Source of the DNA: an uncultured Treponema sp. | GTDB taxonomy: Bacteria > Spirochaetota > Spirochaetia > Treponematales > Treponemataceae | Length of the DNA: 7,981 nucleotides | Direction of reading: 5' to 3' | NCBI GenBank assembly: GCA_937902445.1 | Contig: CALELJ010000144.1 | Location: 1 to 7,981 of the forward strand | Part shown: piece by piece, positions 1 through 7,371 of the stretch | Numbering within the stretch: position 1 is the stretch's first letter | How the letters are laid out: every line of letters starts with the position of its first letter | The notes under the pieces: model-generated | Told to the model about the DNA's origin: nothing | The model's database searches: none | Seen by the model: the letters and a program-made list of their open reading frames with translations, nothing else | Position numbers and translations under genes: made by a program

Positions 1-1460
1 CTGTCGGGCAGGGGCTTTTTATTTCTTTCTGCGTTGAAAAAAAATTCTTCTTTTTTATTTTCGATGACAGGGAAATCCATGAACCTTGAAAGGGAGAAAA
101 CTTCGATTCCTTTGATCGCCATGCTTTCAGGTGTGAGAGTGTATGTTTCAGTTCCGTAGCTGCGGGACTGGGTGCATTGTGTCTCAAACCACCAGGAAAA
201 CAACCTCATGCGTTTATCCGTAATGATGCTGTTGCCATTGTAGTCTTTTTCTGTAGTTGGATTTGCACTGAACAATGCGGCTGAATTAGCAGTTTCCGAT
301 GTCTTTGTTCTGGAACTTTCTGCGTGGGCTTTTTCTTCAAATTTTGATCCGCGTATGTGGGTTTCTTTTCCAGGGTATCCAAGATCCATTCCCGCCATGA
401 AGATTTTTGATGCCTTGCAAAGCCGTGCAAAATCCCATGCGCTTGTGGTGACGCTTCCTCCTGCGGCAAGTTTTCCTTTTTCGCCTGTCTGTGATTCAAA
501 AAACTGCCCGATTGGAAACAATGATGAAAATAAGACTATTTCCTTGCATTTGAATCTCAATACGGAAGGGTATGCGGCGATTTCTGTGATCAGGACGGAT
601 GAAGGTGCGGAAAGGAACTCAAGATGCAGCGAACAGTAATATTGTGGATCTGCAAGAATTATGAAATCCGGCTCGACATTCTGCCTGAGGCATGCATGGA
701 GTGCTGTGTCGACACAGACTATTACGGCGCGTTTCTTGATTTCCGCAAGATGTGGCAGAACTGATTTTAGGGATGGACCTGCCGCAAGTATCACAAATGG
801 AATTTCTTTTCCAAGACCACTGTATTTATTGACTCCGTCGAGGAATTGCAGGTAGTCCAGGTTTCTGCAGCTGTTGTTCAGCCATAGACGTGCAAATTTT
901 TCCAGTGTATTTGTGTTTATTTCTTCCTTCTGTGAATTCTGCCTGAGGGCATTTTCAACAGCCTGAAAGTAACTTTCATTGTGGGCGCATTGTGCCTTTG
1001 TTCTGTATACGGCCGTAGATTCGCTTTTGCATTTGCCAAGAATTGAACAGACTTCTTCTTCACTGGCTCCCAATAAAAGGATTATTTTTGCGTGTTTGAA
1101 GACATCGCTCCAGTCAAGCACTTCGATTGCAGAAAAAAATCTCGACGGATCTTTTTCTATGAGAATCATTGTTGTGTCTGGATGTTTTTTTGCAAATTCT
1201 ATTGGACCATAACCAAGACCAAATCCAAGGAATATGGCTGTGTCATGTTTTACCGGATCAAATGAAGATATGAGCGTTTCAGCTTCCCTGACAGGATTGT
1301 ATTTGGAATGGAGAAGAAGACCGTTGTATTTTGCGGTAACGGTTCCGTTTTTGCCTTCTTCAAAAACAAGGTCGCCGGATTTCTTCATCTCCAGTGAATT
1401 TGATAGATCCGGGAACCTCTGCTTGAAAAGATCAATGTTTTTATTCCAGAAAGAGTTCAA
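1..1460 (-). CDS. Maf/DUF115 (MptE-like) putative motility-associated glycosyltransferase, 3' end cut by the window
   Basis: I translated this frame by hand on the minus strand: it is open for 486 codons from a TTG at 1460-1458 and runs off the left edge without a stop. The central part (about residues 190-370) has the DUF115/MptE-like pattern: VILAAGPSLKSVLPHL (about 223-238), VCVDTALHACL (about 248-258), PDFIILADPQ (about 264-273), then GGSVTTSAWD (about 334-343) and AGMDLGYPGKETHIRGS (about 356-372). Residues 20-170 look like the Maf N-terminal domain, with FLGFGLGYGP at about 77-86. In this family bacterial members (motility accessory factors) transfer nonulosonic acids to flagellin in the cytoplasm, while archaeal relatives are 6-hydroxymethylpterin diphosphokinases. 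The flagellin role is an inference, as no flagellar gene is in view. The TTG start is chosen because a stop lies two codons upstream (1466-1464), GGAG sits 10 bases before it, and the first in-frame ATG is codon 25, directly abutting a GGAG with no spacing. The gene overlaps the PBP gene by 20 bases and looks translationally coupled to it. Family assignment is firm; substrate is unknown. Confidence 0.85.
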   Translation of the reverse strand, partial: MNSFWNKNIDLFKQRFPDLSNSLEMKKSGDLVFEEGKNGTVTAKYNGLLLHSKYNPVREAETLISSFDPVKHDTAIFLGFGLGYGPIEFAKKHPDTTMILIEKDPSRFFSAIEVLDWSDVFKHAKIILLLGASEEEVCSILGKCKSESTAVYRTKAQCAHNESYFQAVENALRQNSQKEEINTNTLEKFARLWLNNSCRNLDYLQFLDGVNKYSGLGKEIPFVILAAGPSLKSVLPHLAEIKKRAVIVCVDTALHACLRQNVEPDFIILADPQYYCSLHLEFLSAPSSVLITEIAAYPSVLRFKCKEIVLFSSLFPIGQFFESQTGEKGKLAAGGSVTTSAWDFARLCKASKIFMAGMDLGYPGKETHIRGSKFEEKAHAESSRTKTSETANSAALFSANPTTEKDYNGNSIITDKRMRLFSWWFETQCTQSRSYGTETYTLTPESMAIKGIEVFSLSRFMDFPVIENKKEEFFFNAERNKKPLPD

Positions 1461-3315
1461 TTGTCATGTTCTCCGTAACGGGTGTTCCGGGTTCCGGATT
1501 CTGGTCTACAACCCAACCTTCGCCATCGATTACAATTTTAATGTCGTCCTTGTCCAGCAGTGGAAGAAGATCTCTCTTTGAGCGTCCCTTGAAGTCAGGT
1601 ACGTTTTTTGAAATTGAAAGAGGCTTTATTTCGCTTAGAGAGAATTTTCCTGAATGTTCAAGGCTTGCTGCGTTTTCTCTGTTGATTCCAAGGTGGTCGA
1701 TGATTTCATCTGCTGCCTTTGCGATTACCGGGGCAACGATGCGGCCTGCGTATGTCTCGCCCTTTGCTTTCTGTATTACAATGTACAGAATGATCTGAGG
1801 GTTGTTTACAGGGAAAATTGCCATACAGTTTGAAAGAAAGTCCGTGCGGCTGTATCCACCGTTTATCGGATCTGCCATCTGGGCTGTTCCTGTCTTTACG
1901 CCGATGGAAATATCCCTGAGGGATGCCTTTGATCCGGTTCCGCTTTGTGCTGTGGTTTCCATGCAGCTTAAAAGATAGTCTGCCGTCGATGAACGGAGAA
2001 CCCTGTTTCCATAGGTTGTCTCATGTTTATATTTTACGTTTCCGTCTATGTCCGTGATTCTCTGGATGAATGTTGGCCTTATGAGCACACCTTTGTTTGC
2101 AAGGACAGTTGCAGCCTGAACCATCTGGATTGCGCTGACGCTGATTTCCTGTCCGATTGACATTGTAGGTTTGCTTCGTGCTGACCAGTATTTGTCAGTC
2201 TGATTTTTTACGGAACCTCTTGTTTCGGAAGGAAGCTCAACTCCAGTTCTCTCACCAAATCCAAATCTTCTGATGTATGAAAGGAATTCATCGGTACTGA
2301 TTTTTTCACTCATCTGTGCAAGTGCGTCATTGCATGAAAACTTCAGGGCTGTCCTTGCGTTGAGCCATCCGTGGTGTTCAAGACAGGTAATCTTTATTGT
2401 TTCTCCAAGGTTTGTCCTGCGCTGATAGATTCCATCGCAGAGGAAACTGTCGTCAGGTGTGATTGACGATGAATCAAGAAAAGAAGCGACTGAGAAAATC
2501 TTGAATACGCTGCCAGGTTCATATGCTGTAACGGAGGCCCTGTCGGTTCTTTCTGCGGTTGTTGCGGCTCCGTATTCGTTAAGGTTTGCCGAAGGAAGGC
2601 TTATGTATGAAAGGATTTCTCCATTTGTTGCGTCGGCTGCAATGAGCATGATGCTTTCTGCCTGTGTTTCCTTCATCGACTCTGCTGCAATTTTCTGAAG
2701 CTTGTACTGGAGCCCTGCATCGATTGTCAGGTATACGTTGTCGCCGTGTATTGTTCCGGTTGAAGTGGAATCGATTTCCGGTGAAAGTACTGACTGCTGG
2801 GAATATTCTATTCCGCTTAAACCTGTTCCGTCGTCTCCCATATAACCGATGAGCTGGCTTGCAAGATTGTTTTCAGGATAAATGCGGCCCGGGATTCTGT
2901 CAAAGCCGGTGAAATTTGAAAAATTGTTTTCGGATACGATTTTCGTAAGCTCATCGTACTGGTCCTGTGTAACTTTCTTCTTTAAATAAACAAAGTTAGA
3001 TTTACTGTTGCTTTCAATTTTGTTCTGGATTTCTTCAGGATCGCAGTTCAGCGTAGGAGAAATTTTTTCGGCAAAGAAAGCCGGATCTTTTATGAGTTTT
3101 GGAGTTACTACAAGATGATAAAAATTTGTCTGGACGGCCAGCGGTTTTCCGTTCCTGTCAACAATTGAGCCTCTTTCAACGACTGGTGCCGGAGGTATCA
3201 ATTTTCTTCTTGGTCCAAAGGCGAGCACTGTGAATTTTACGACTACCGCAATGAAAACCAGACTGAAAACAGAGAGAGTGAATATAACTCCGCCTTTCTT
3301 AAAATGAGACATCAT
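1441..3315 (-). CDS. ftsI: Class B penicillin-binding protein (FtsI/SpoVD-like transpeptidase) with C-terminal PASTA domain
   Basis: This is a DD-transpeptidase that cross-links peptidoglycan in the periplasm, most likely at the division septum. The 624-residue protein has a short cytoplasmic tail and one membrane segment (about 10-33). The class B dimerisation domain follows, with the hallmark ERGSIVDRNGKPLA at 47-60. The transpeptidase domain has all three motifs: SVFK (Ser269 nucleophile, Lys272) after YEPG, SCN at 327-329 and KTGT at 474-477. A single PASTA domain spans about 571-624 (NVPDFKG at the front, DQNPEPGTPV near the end). Length is normal for FtsI plus PASTA. It starts with ATG at 3315, overlapping the lepB stop as ATGA; the next codon is also ATG, so the start could shift by one residue. 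No strong ribosome site is visible and coupling to lepB is likely. No dcw-cluster genes (mraY, murE, ftsL) adjoin it, so an elongation or SpoVD-like role is a possible alternative to FtsI. Confidence 0.93.
   Translation of the reverse strand: MMSHFKKGGVIFTLSVFSLVFIAVVVKFTVLAFGPRRKLIPPAPVVERGSIVDRNGKPLAVQTNFYHLVVTPKLIKDPAFFAEKISPTLNCDPEEIQNKIESNSKSNFVYLKKKVTQDQYDELTKIVSENNFSNFTGFDRIPGRIYPENNLASQLIGYMGDDGTGLSGIEYSQQSVLSPEIDSTSTGTIHGDNVYLTIDAGLQYKLQKIAAESMKETQAESIMLIAADATNGEILSYISLPSANLNEYGAATTAERTDRASVTAYEPGSVFKIFSVASFLDSSSITPDDSFLCDGIYQRRTNLGETIKITCLEHHGWLNARTALKFSCNDALAQMSEKISTDEFLSYIRRFGFGERTGVELPSETRGSVKNQTDKYWSARSKPTMSIGQEISVSAIQMVQAATVLANKGVLIRPTFIQRITDIDGNVKYKHETTYGNRVLRSSTADYLLSCMETTAQSGTGSKASLRDISIGVKTGTAQMADPINGGYSRTDFLSNCMAIFPVNNPQIILYIVIQKAKGETYAGRIVAPVIAKAADEIIDHLGINRENAASLEHSGKFSLSEIKPLSISKNVPDFKGRSKRDLLPLLDKDDIKIVIDGEGWVVDQNPEPGTPVTENMTIELFLE
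1471..1474 (-). promoter_or_regulatory. Ribosome binding site (GGAG) for the Maf/DUF115 gene, inside the PBP gene
   Basis: Read on the minus strand, GGAG lies 10 bases upstream of the TTG at 1460. The spacing is slightly long but usable. It sits in the last codons of the PBP gene, and it supports TTG over the ATG at 1388, which has no properly spaced site. An ATG at 1468-1466 lies closer, but it is in the PBP frame and would give only eight residues. Confidence 0.5.
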
Positions 3316-3818
3316 CTTACCGTAATCCTGCCCAATATATTTTCCTGAGGAACAAAACCGTAGGTTCTGGAATCAATTGAATTGGTATAATTGTCACCAA
3401 TTGCAAGAATGGTTCCTTCAGGTACAGAAGTAGTTTCTTTCAACAGATTGTATTGCAATTCTGTCAACGGGTACTCTTTCTTGTTTGCTCTCAAAGTATA
3501 TCCCGATTCAGTTGAATATTCTAGTAGAGTGTTTTCTGTGGCAACGCATCGTTTTACCACAAGTCTGTTTTTATAGAGGAAAACGACAATGTCATTTTCT
3601 TTTGGATTGTTCCAGCTGAACAGGCGGCTGCTTCCAAAGGGTTTTGTGATTCCGTATGCCAGCTTGTTGACGAAAATTTTCTGACCGTCGGATAGGGCAG
3701 GTTCCATTGATTTTCCCTGAACCTCAAGAATGTCGAGAAAGAAAAATTTGATGATGATGCCTATACAAATGCCTGTGAGTAAAGTCAGTGCATAGCCTGG
3801 AACCTTAAATTTCCTCAT
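3312..3818 (-). CDS. lepB: Type I signal peptidase (S26A)
   Basis: This is a membrane-bound leader peptidase that removes signal peptides from exported proteins on the outer face of the cytoplasmic membrane. At 168 residues it is close to the small Gram-positive-type enzymes and much shorter than E. coli LepB (324). It has one N-terminal membrane segment (about 8-30). The catalytic Ser37 lies in GKSMEPAL, the general-base Lys89 in VVKRCVA, and a C-terminal box at 141-156 reads GDNYTNSIDSRTYGFV. The usual form of this box is GDNRDNSxDSRxxG, so only the RD pair is changed. All catalytic residues are present and the protein should be active. It is the first gene of the leftward operon; its stop (TGA, 3314-3312) overlaps the PBP start. 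No Shine-Dalgarno precedes its ATG. Whether this is the only signal peptidase of the organism cannot be told from here. Confidence 0.95.
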   Translation of the reverse strand: MRKFKVPGYALTLLTGICIGIIIKFFFLDILEVQGKSMEPALSDGQKIFVNKLAYGITKPFGSSRLFSWNNPKENDIVVFLYKNRLVVKRCVATENTLLEYSTESGYTLRANKKEYPLTELQYNLLKETTSVPEGTILAIGDNYTNSIDSRTYGFVPQENILGRITVR

Positions 3819-3830
3819 ACCATATAATCG

Positions 3831-3858
3831 ACAGTATTTGACCTTTTTTTGAGGTCAC
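3831..3858 (-). promoter_or_regulatory. Candidate promoter of the lepB-ftsI-Maf operon
   Basis: On the minus strand GTGACC (3858-3853) resembles a -35 box at 4 of 6 bases. A 16-base spacer leads to TACTGT (3836-3831), which keeps the important TA and final T of a -10 box. The transcript would start near 3824, giving a leader of only about six bases. That fits the lack of a ribosome binding site. GATTAT at 3829-3824 is an alternative -10 that would make the message leaderless. Prediction by eye only. Confidence 0.3.
3839..3857. promoter_or_regulatory. Inverted repeat in the divergent promoter region, possible operator
   Basis: TGACCT (3839-3844) and AGGTCA (3852-3857) form perfect 6-base arms around a T-rich 7-base centre. 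The dyad overlaps the candidate lepB -35 box and spacer and ends next to the candidate -35 box of the M23 operon. It could be a binding site for a dimeric regulator acting on both operons, and no regulator gene is in the window. A terminator is unlikely, as the arms are short and no T tract follows them. Confidence 0.35.
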
Positions 3859-3886
3859 AGACAATTAATTTCTGTTTTTCTAATAT
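3858..3886 (+). promoter_or_regulatory. Candidate promoter of the LysM-M23 operon
   Basis: CAGACA (3858-3863) matches a -35 box at 4 of 6 bases. It is followed by a 17-base spacer and TAATAT (3881-3886), 4 of 6 against the -10 consensus. The start of transcription would be near 3893, leaving a leader of about 23 bases. The -35 box is back to back with the candidate lepB -35 box. An alternative -10, GATAAT at 3904-3909, would make the message leaderless. Prediction by eye only. Confidence 0.35.
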
Positions 3887-3915
3887 TGCTTTGTTTTTCT
3901 GTCGATAATTGAAAT

Positions 3916-5118
3916 ATGGAAGTAATTGATTGTTTTGAAATCAGCGGCAGACCACGTGTAAGAAAGCCAAGGGCAAAGGCCGTTGCCTTGAACTCCAGAA
4001 AACAGGTAAAGAGAAATCCGGTGTTCTCATATGGAAATACCGGTGTAGAAAAATCGAAGATATCTCTCACGGAAATTTTCAGAAACCTTAAATCAAATTG
4101 CATTCTTCTTTGCAAAAATGTAAGGCAGAGCGCAAAAATCATGCTTGTCGTTCCTGCTACGGCACTGCTTTGTGTTGTTCCTTATGGAGTGTCAAAAATT
4201 ATTTCCTGGCAGAACAGCTTCGTTCATCAGCTTGATATGACTCCTTCTGTAAATTCAGAGGCGGAACTTCTTGATGGTGCCATGACGGAATTCGCTTTTG
4301 GAAAGACAAGTTATTACGACAGCGATGGAAACATCTTTGATGAAGACAGCGTCAAGCTTGTTTCTTCTGTAAAGAATCTGAAGCAGGCCGTGACTTTCCA
4401 GAACTATACAGTGAAAGCTGGTGATACCATCAGCGGAATCTGTCAGAAATTCGGGCTGTCGAATATTTCTACATTGATTGCCGTAAACAACATCGGCAAC
4501 GTTCGTTCCGTATATACAGGCCAGAAACTGAAGGTTCCTTCCGTAGATGGACTTATTCATACAGTTGCTAAAAACGAATCCATTGGTTCGATCGCAAAAA
4601 AATACAATGCTGCAGTTACTGACATCATTGACACAAATGATCTTTCCTCTGAAGTGCTCATCGAAGGAACTTCTCTTTTTATTCCTGGAGCAAGACTTGA
4701 CTCAAATACACTCCAGAAAGCAATGGGTGAAATTTTTGCAAATCCATTGAAGTGCAAGTACAGGATTACATCACGCTTTGGCTACAGGCTTGATCCTATT
4801 ACTGGTGTTGCTTCGACACACAAGGGCATTGACCTTGCCTGTCCTACAGGAACTCCTATCTACGCATCCCGCAGCGGAAAAGTTCTCAAGTCATCTTTTT
4901 CACCTTTGTATGGAAACTATGTTGTCATTGAACATGTGGACGGATACCAGACACTCTATGCCCATATGAGCAAATCCCTTGCAAAAAAAGGCGACCGCGT
5001 ATCTCAGGGAACAAAAATCGGTCTTGTTGGAAGTACAGGATATTCAACCGGTGCCCACCTCCACCTGACTGTATATAAGAATTCAAAGCCAATTGATCCT
5101 TTCACGGTTTTAAAATAA
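3916..5118 (+). CDS. Membrane-anchored peptidoglycan endopeptidase: two LysM domains plus M23 (LytM/lysostaphin-type) domain
   Basis: This predicted zinc metallo-endopeptidase cuts peptide cross-links of peptidoglycan, probably in the periplasm while tethered to the inner membrane. The 400-residue order is: a very basic cytoplasmic tail (1-74, with RPRVRKPRAKAV near 12-23), one membrane segment (about 75-93), a spacer to 160, LysM 1 (about 163-208, starting YTVKAGDTISGI), LysM 2 (about 213-258), then M23 (about 280-398). The zinc ligands are intact: His302 and Asp306 in HKGID, and His383 in HLH (381-383). His350 in LYAHMS and His381 complete the catalytic set, so activity is expected, unlike the degenerate NlpD/EnvC type. 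The ATG at 3916 is the earliest possible start, as an in-frame TGA lies at 3910-3912. There is no Shine-Dalgarno. An internal ATG at 4141 would remove the tail and leave a signal-anchor, but it has only a weak ribosome site. It is first in a rightward operon, 30 bases before the next gene. Confidence 0.93.
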   Translation: MEVIDCFEISGRPRVRKPRAKAVALNSRKQVKRNPVFSYGNTGVEKSKISLTEIFRNLKSNCILLCKNVRQSAKIMLVVPATALLCVVPYGVSKIISWQNSFVHQLDMTPSVNSEAELLDGAMTEFAFGKTSYYDSDGNIFDEDSVKLVSSVKNLKQAVTFQNYTVKAGDTISGICQKFGLSNISTLIAVNNIGNVRSVYTGQKLKVPSVDGLIHTVAKNESIGSIAKKYNAAVTDIIDTNDLSSEVLIEGTSLFIPGARLDSNTLQKAMGEIFANPLKCKYRITSRFGYRLDPITGVASTHKGIDLACPTGTPIYASRSGKVLKSSFSPLYGNYVVIEHVDGYQTLYAHMSKSLAKKGDRVSQGTKIGLVGSTGYSTGAHLHLTVYKNSKPIDPFTVLK

Positions 5119-5148
5119 CCGGCTCTTAAATGAATATGGAGACGAAAA

Positions 5149-7371
5149 ATGAAGAATAAAAAACTGCTGATTTTTTTCCTGGGAATAGTGATATTGATTT
5201 CAGCTTCTCATGTTTATGCAAAGGTAAGGTACGATGGAATCGATCTGAACCCTGATGGCAGGATTTTGTATACTTCCGTCCGCCATGTACCGGGAGTCCC
5301 TGACTATAAAAGTCTGTATTGCGCCAAACTTGGAGAGGATAGAATCAAGGGAACTCCTGAGATTCTTACCTGCTTTCCTGAGAGAATGGAACTCCTTTGT
5401 GATGAAAAGGTACTCCAGATCAGAAATATGAACGGCATTTCAAGATTCAGCATTGATGACGGAAAAATAATGCACATAACGGAAAACAGCAGGCTTTCAA
5501 GATCCTATGCAAGAACCTATCCTGTTTCCGTTAGCAGCGATGGAAAATGGTATTGCTGTGTGGAGCGTTCAAAAAATGCAACAGGACGCCTTGTGCTTGT
5601 AAATTCCAAAACCATGCTCAGAAAAATTCTTGTGGAAAATGTTGATATTGATTATTCAGAAATCAGGGTGAAATGGTCTCCTGATGGAAAAGCAATTCTG
5701 TACGAGAATAACAATGCAGTTTACTTTGCTACTCCTGAAGCTGTTTTCAAGAACCTTCAGATCAATGAAAATTTCCGCAAGATTGGCGACGGAACAATTG
5801 AAAGCGTTCAGTGGACACAGGACAGAAAAATAATCTACCTGAAAAATGACATCGTCTATAAGATCGAACAGAATGAACTTTATACCCGCGGTCTGTATTC
5901 TACACTTGTTGGAAGCGGTGAAATCATCGGAAGACTTCCAGTTTCATTTGATGGAGTCACAGATAAATTCTGGTGCAACTCAAATGGGAGTAAGCTTGCA
6001 GTAATTTCCAGCGGGAACATCCTGTCACTTTACTCAATGAACCAGAAGGAAAAGAATGACTATATAAAAATTGACATGATCTATACCCTCACAGAAATGA
6101 GCGGAACATGCCTTGGTCATAGAATCTTCTGGAACGGTGATAAACCGGTTCTTTGGGTTGATTCCCTTGACTATGAGTCCAATGAAAAGACAAGCAATAT
6201 CTATGCGATCGAAGAAGAACTGAATTACATATTCCAGGCAAAGAATACCATTGATCCTGTTGTATCCTCAGACTTCAAAAAAGTTGCCTATACCGACAAC
6301 GGAACATTGCGCGTGTTCGATATTTCTACCATGACGGAAACTGCGTCGTACAGTGATGATACTGTGGTCTCTGTTGCATGGTGTGGAAAAAATTCTCTTT
6401 ATGCCGGCGGAAAAAATACGGTCAGCAAATTTAATATCATCACCCATGATGTGGAACGTGTCCTTGTTTCTTCAGTAGATAAAGCCTATTGGGAATCAGG
6501 AATGATAATCGCAAAGTCTGCTGATGGAAAAACAACGTACTGCTACGATACTGAAAAAAAGACCTGGAAAAACTATGAACTTCCAGAAATCGTACTCAAT
6601 GCAAATGACAGAAATGGCAGCTTCCGTGTCTTCCTCAGTGAAGCGGCAAATCCTGACTTTGAAAACACTATCCTTGTCCGCTATCTTTCTGGAAAGGCTT
6701 TGACATATTCAGTGTTCCCGGAATCATTGAAAAATGAAAATAAGAACCACAGGGTTGCATTGGCCTTTGATGCCCTTGAAAATTCCGAGGGTCTTGGAAA
6801 TGTACTTTACACACTTTCTGAATTCGGAATCAAGGGAACATTCTTCCTTAACGGTGAATTCATCAGGCGATATCCGCAGAAAACTCAGCTCATAGCAAAC
6901 TCACGCAACGAATGCGCTTCCATGTTCTATACTACTGCAGATCTTGTTGCCGGAAATTTTGTAATTGATGACAGTTTCATTACACGTGGCCTTGCACGCA
7001 ATGAGGATGAATTCTTTGCTGCTACAAAGAAAGAACTTTCACTTATGTGGCATGCTCCTGAGTATCACGATAATGAGATCATAAGGAATGCAGGAAAATC
7101 CGCAGGGTACCAGTATGTCAGTGCGTTTACAGGAATCAGTGATAAGGTTACCTACGAGATTTCCGCAAAAACAAATGCTGAATACAGGTCAGCAAGTGAA
7201 CTGATCGATTTGATTACGGAAGAACTTCATGACGGAATGATAATTCCGGTTTCAATAGGAAAGACTTCCGGAACAAGAAAAGATTATCTGTATGAAAAAC
7301 TGGATCTTCTCATATCTGCAATTCTTGACAAGGGTTATGAAATCACAGACATAAGAAGTCTAAAACAGTGA
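5149..7371 (+). CDS. Exported beta-propeller-like protein with C-terminal NodB-type polysaccharide deacetylase domain, catalytic residues lost
   Basis: The 740-residue protein has a cleavable signal peptide (KNKK start, hydrophobic 6-20, likely cut after VYA at 24) and no lipobox. Residues about 27-480 show repeated WD40/TolB-like strands with turns such as SSDGKWY, WSPDGKAILY, NGSKLAVIS and DFKKVAYTDNG, suggesting a beta-propeller. Residues about 534-740 follow the NodB fold: VALAFDA (536-542), TFFLNG (564-569), ASMFYTTADL (590-599), WHAPEYH (634-640) and DGMIIPVSIG (695-704). Active enzymes have FDDG, a metal-binding HxxxH, an RPPYG-like motif and a late LLH. Here only the first Asp (541) survives; the second Asp is Ala, both metal His are Met592 and Thr596, and the late His is missing. 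Deacetylase activity is therefore unlikely; a glycan-binding or scaffold role is an inference. GGAG lies seven bases before the ATG. It shares an operon with the M23 gene. The fold reading is by eye and the propeller blade count is uncertain. Confidence 0.8.
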   Translation: MKNKKLLIFFLGIVILISASHVYAKVRYDGIDLNPDGRILYTSVRHVPGVPDYKSLYCAKLGEDRIKGTPEILTCFPERMELLCDEKVLQIRNMNGISRFSIDDGKIMHITENSRLSRSYARTYPVSVSSDGKWYCCVERSKNATGRLVLVNSKTMLRKILVENVDIDYSEIRVKWSPDGKAILYENNNAVYFATPEAVFKNLQINENFRKIGDGTIESVQWTQDRKIIYLKNDIVYKIEQNELYTRGLYSTLVGSGEIIGRLPVSFDGVTDKFWCNSNGSKLAVISSGNILSLYSMNQKEKNDYIKIDMIYTLTEMSGTCLGHRIFWNGDKPVLWVDSLDYESNEKTSNIYAIEEELNYIFQAKNTIDPVVSSDFKKVAYTDNGTLRVFDISTMTETASYSDDTVVSVAWCGKNSLYAGGKNTVSKFNIITHDVERVLVSSVDKAYWESGMIIAKSADGKTTYCYDTEKKTWKNYELPEIVLNANDRNGSFRVFLSEAANPDFENTILVRYLSGKALTYSVFPESLKNENKNHRVALAFDALENSEGLGNVLYTLSEFGIKGTFFLNGEFIRRYPQKTQLIANSRNECASMFYTTADLVAGNFVIDDSFITRGLARNEDEFFAATKKELSLMWHAPEYHDNEIIRNAGKSAGYQYVSAFTGISDKVTYEISAKTNAEYRSASELIDLITEELHDGMIIPVSIGKTSGTRKDYLYEKLDLLISAILDKGYEITDIRSLKQ

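Larger units (their letters stand above)
3827..3906. repeat. Mirrored 8-base motif ATCGACAG / CTGTCGAT flanking the divergent intergenic region
   Basis: ATCGACAG at 3827-3834 is the exact reverse complement of CTGTCGAT at 3899-3906. Read toward each gene, both copies continue as CTGTCGAT-T/A-AT. Each ends eight or nine bases before the ATG, of lepB on one side and of the M23 gene on the other. The symmetry suggests a shared promoter or leader element and not a hairpin, since the loop would be 64 bases. An 8-base match in so short a region could still be coincidence. Confidence 0.35.

Noticed and set aside
206..499. Minus-strand frame of 97 codons
   Set aside because: It lies within the long Maf/DUF115 frame on the same strand in another phase, and its composition looks random.
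679..950. Repeated CTCAGGCAGAAT within the Maf/DUF115 gene
   Set aside because: Two copies of a 12-base string, both coding LRQN in the same frame, are best explained by codon preference and not by a functional repeat.
355..1581. Several plus-strand frames of 64 to 115 codons
   Set aside because: They are antisense to the continuous Maf/DUF115 and PBP genes, share no recognisable domain and have no ribosome sites.
3855..4142. Minus-strand frame of 95 codons
   Set aside because: It is antisense to the M23 gene and would run from coding sequence into the divergent promoter region; it has no domain or ribosome site.
6748..7368. Active polysaccharide deacetylase
   Set aside because: The fold pattern is present, but the second Asp, both metal His and the late His are substituted.
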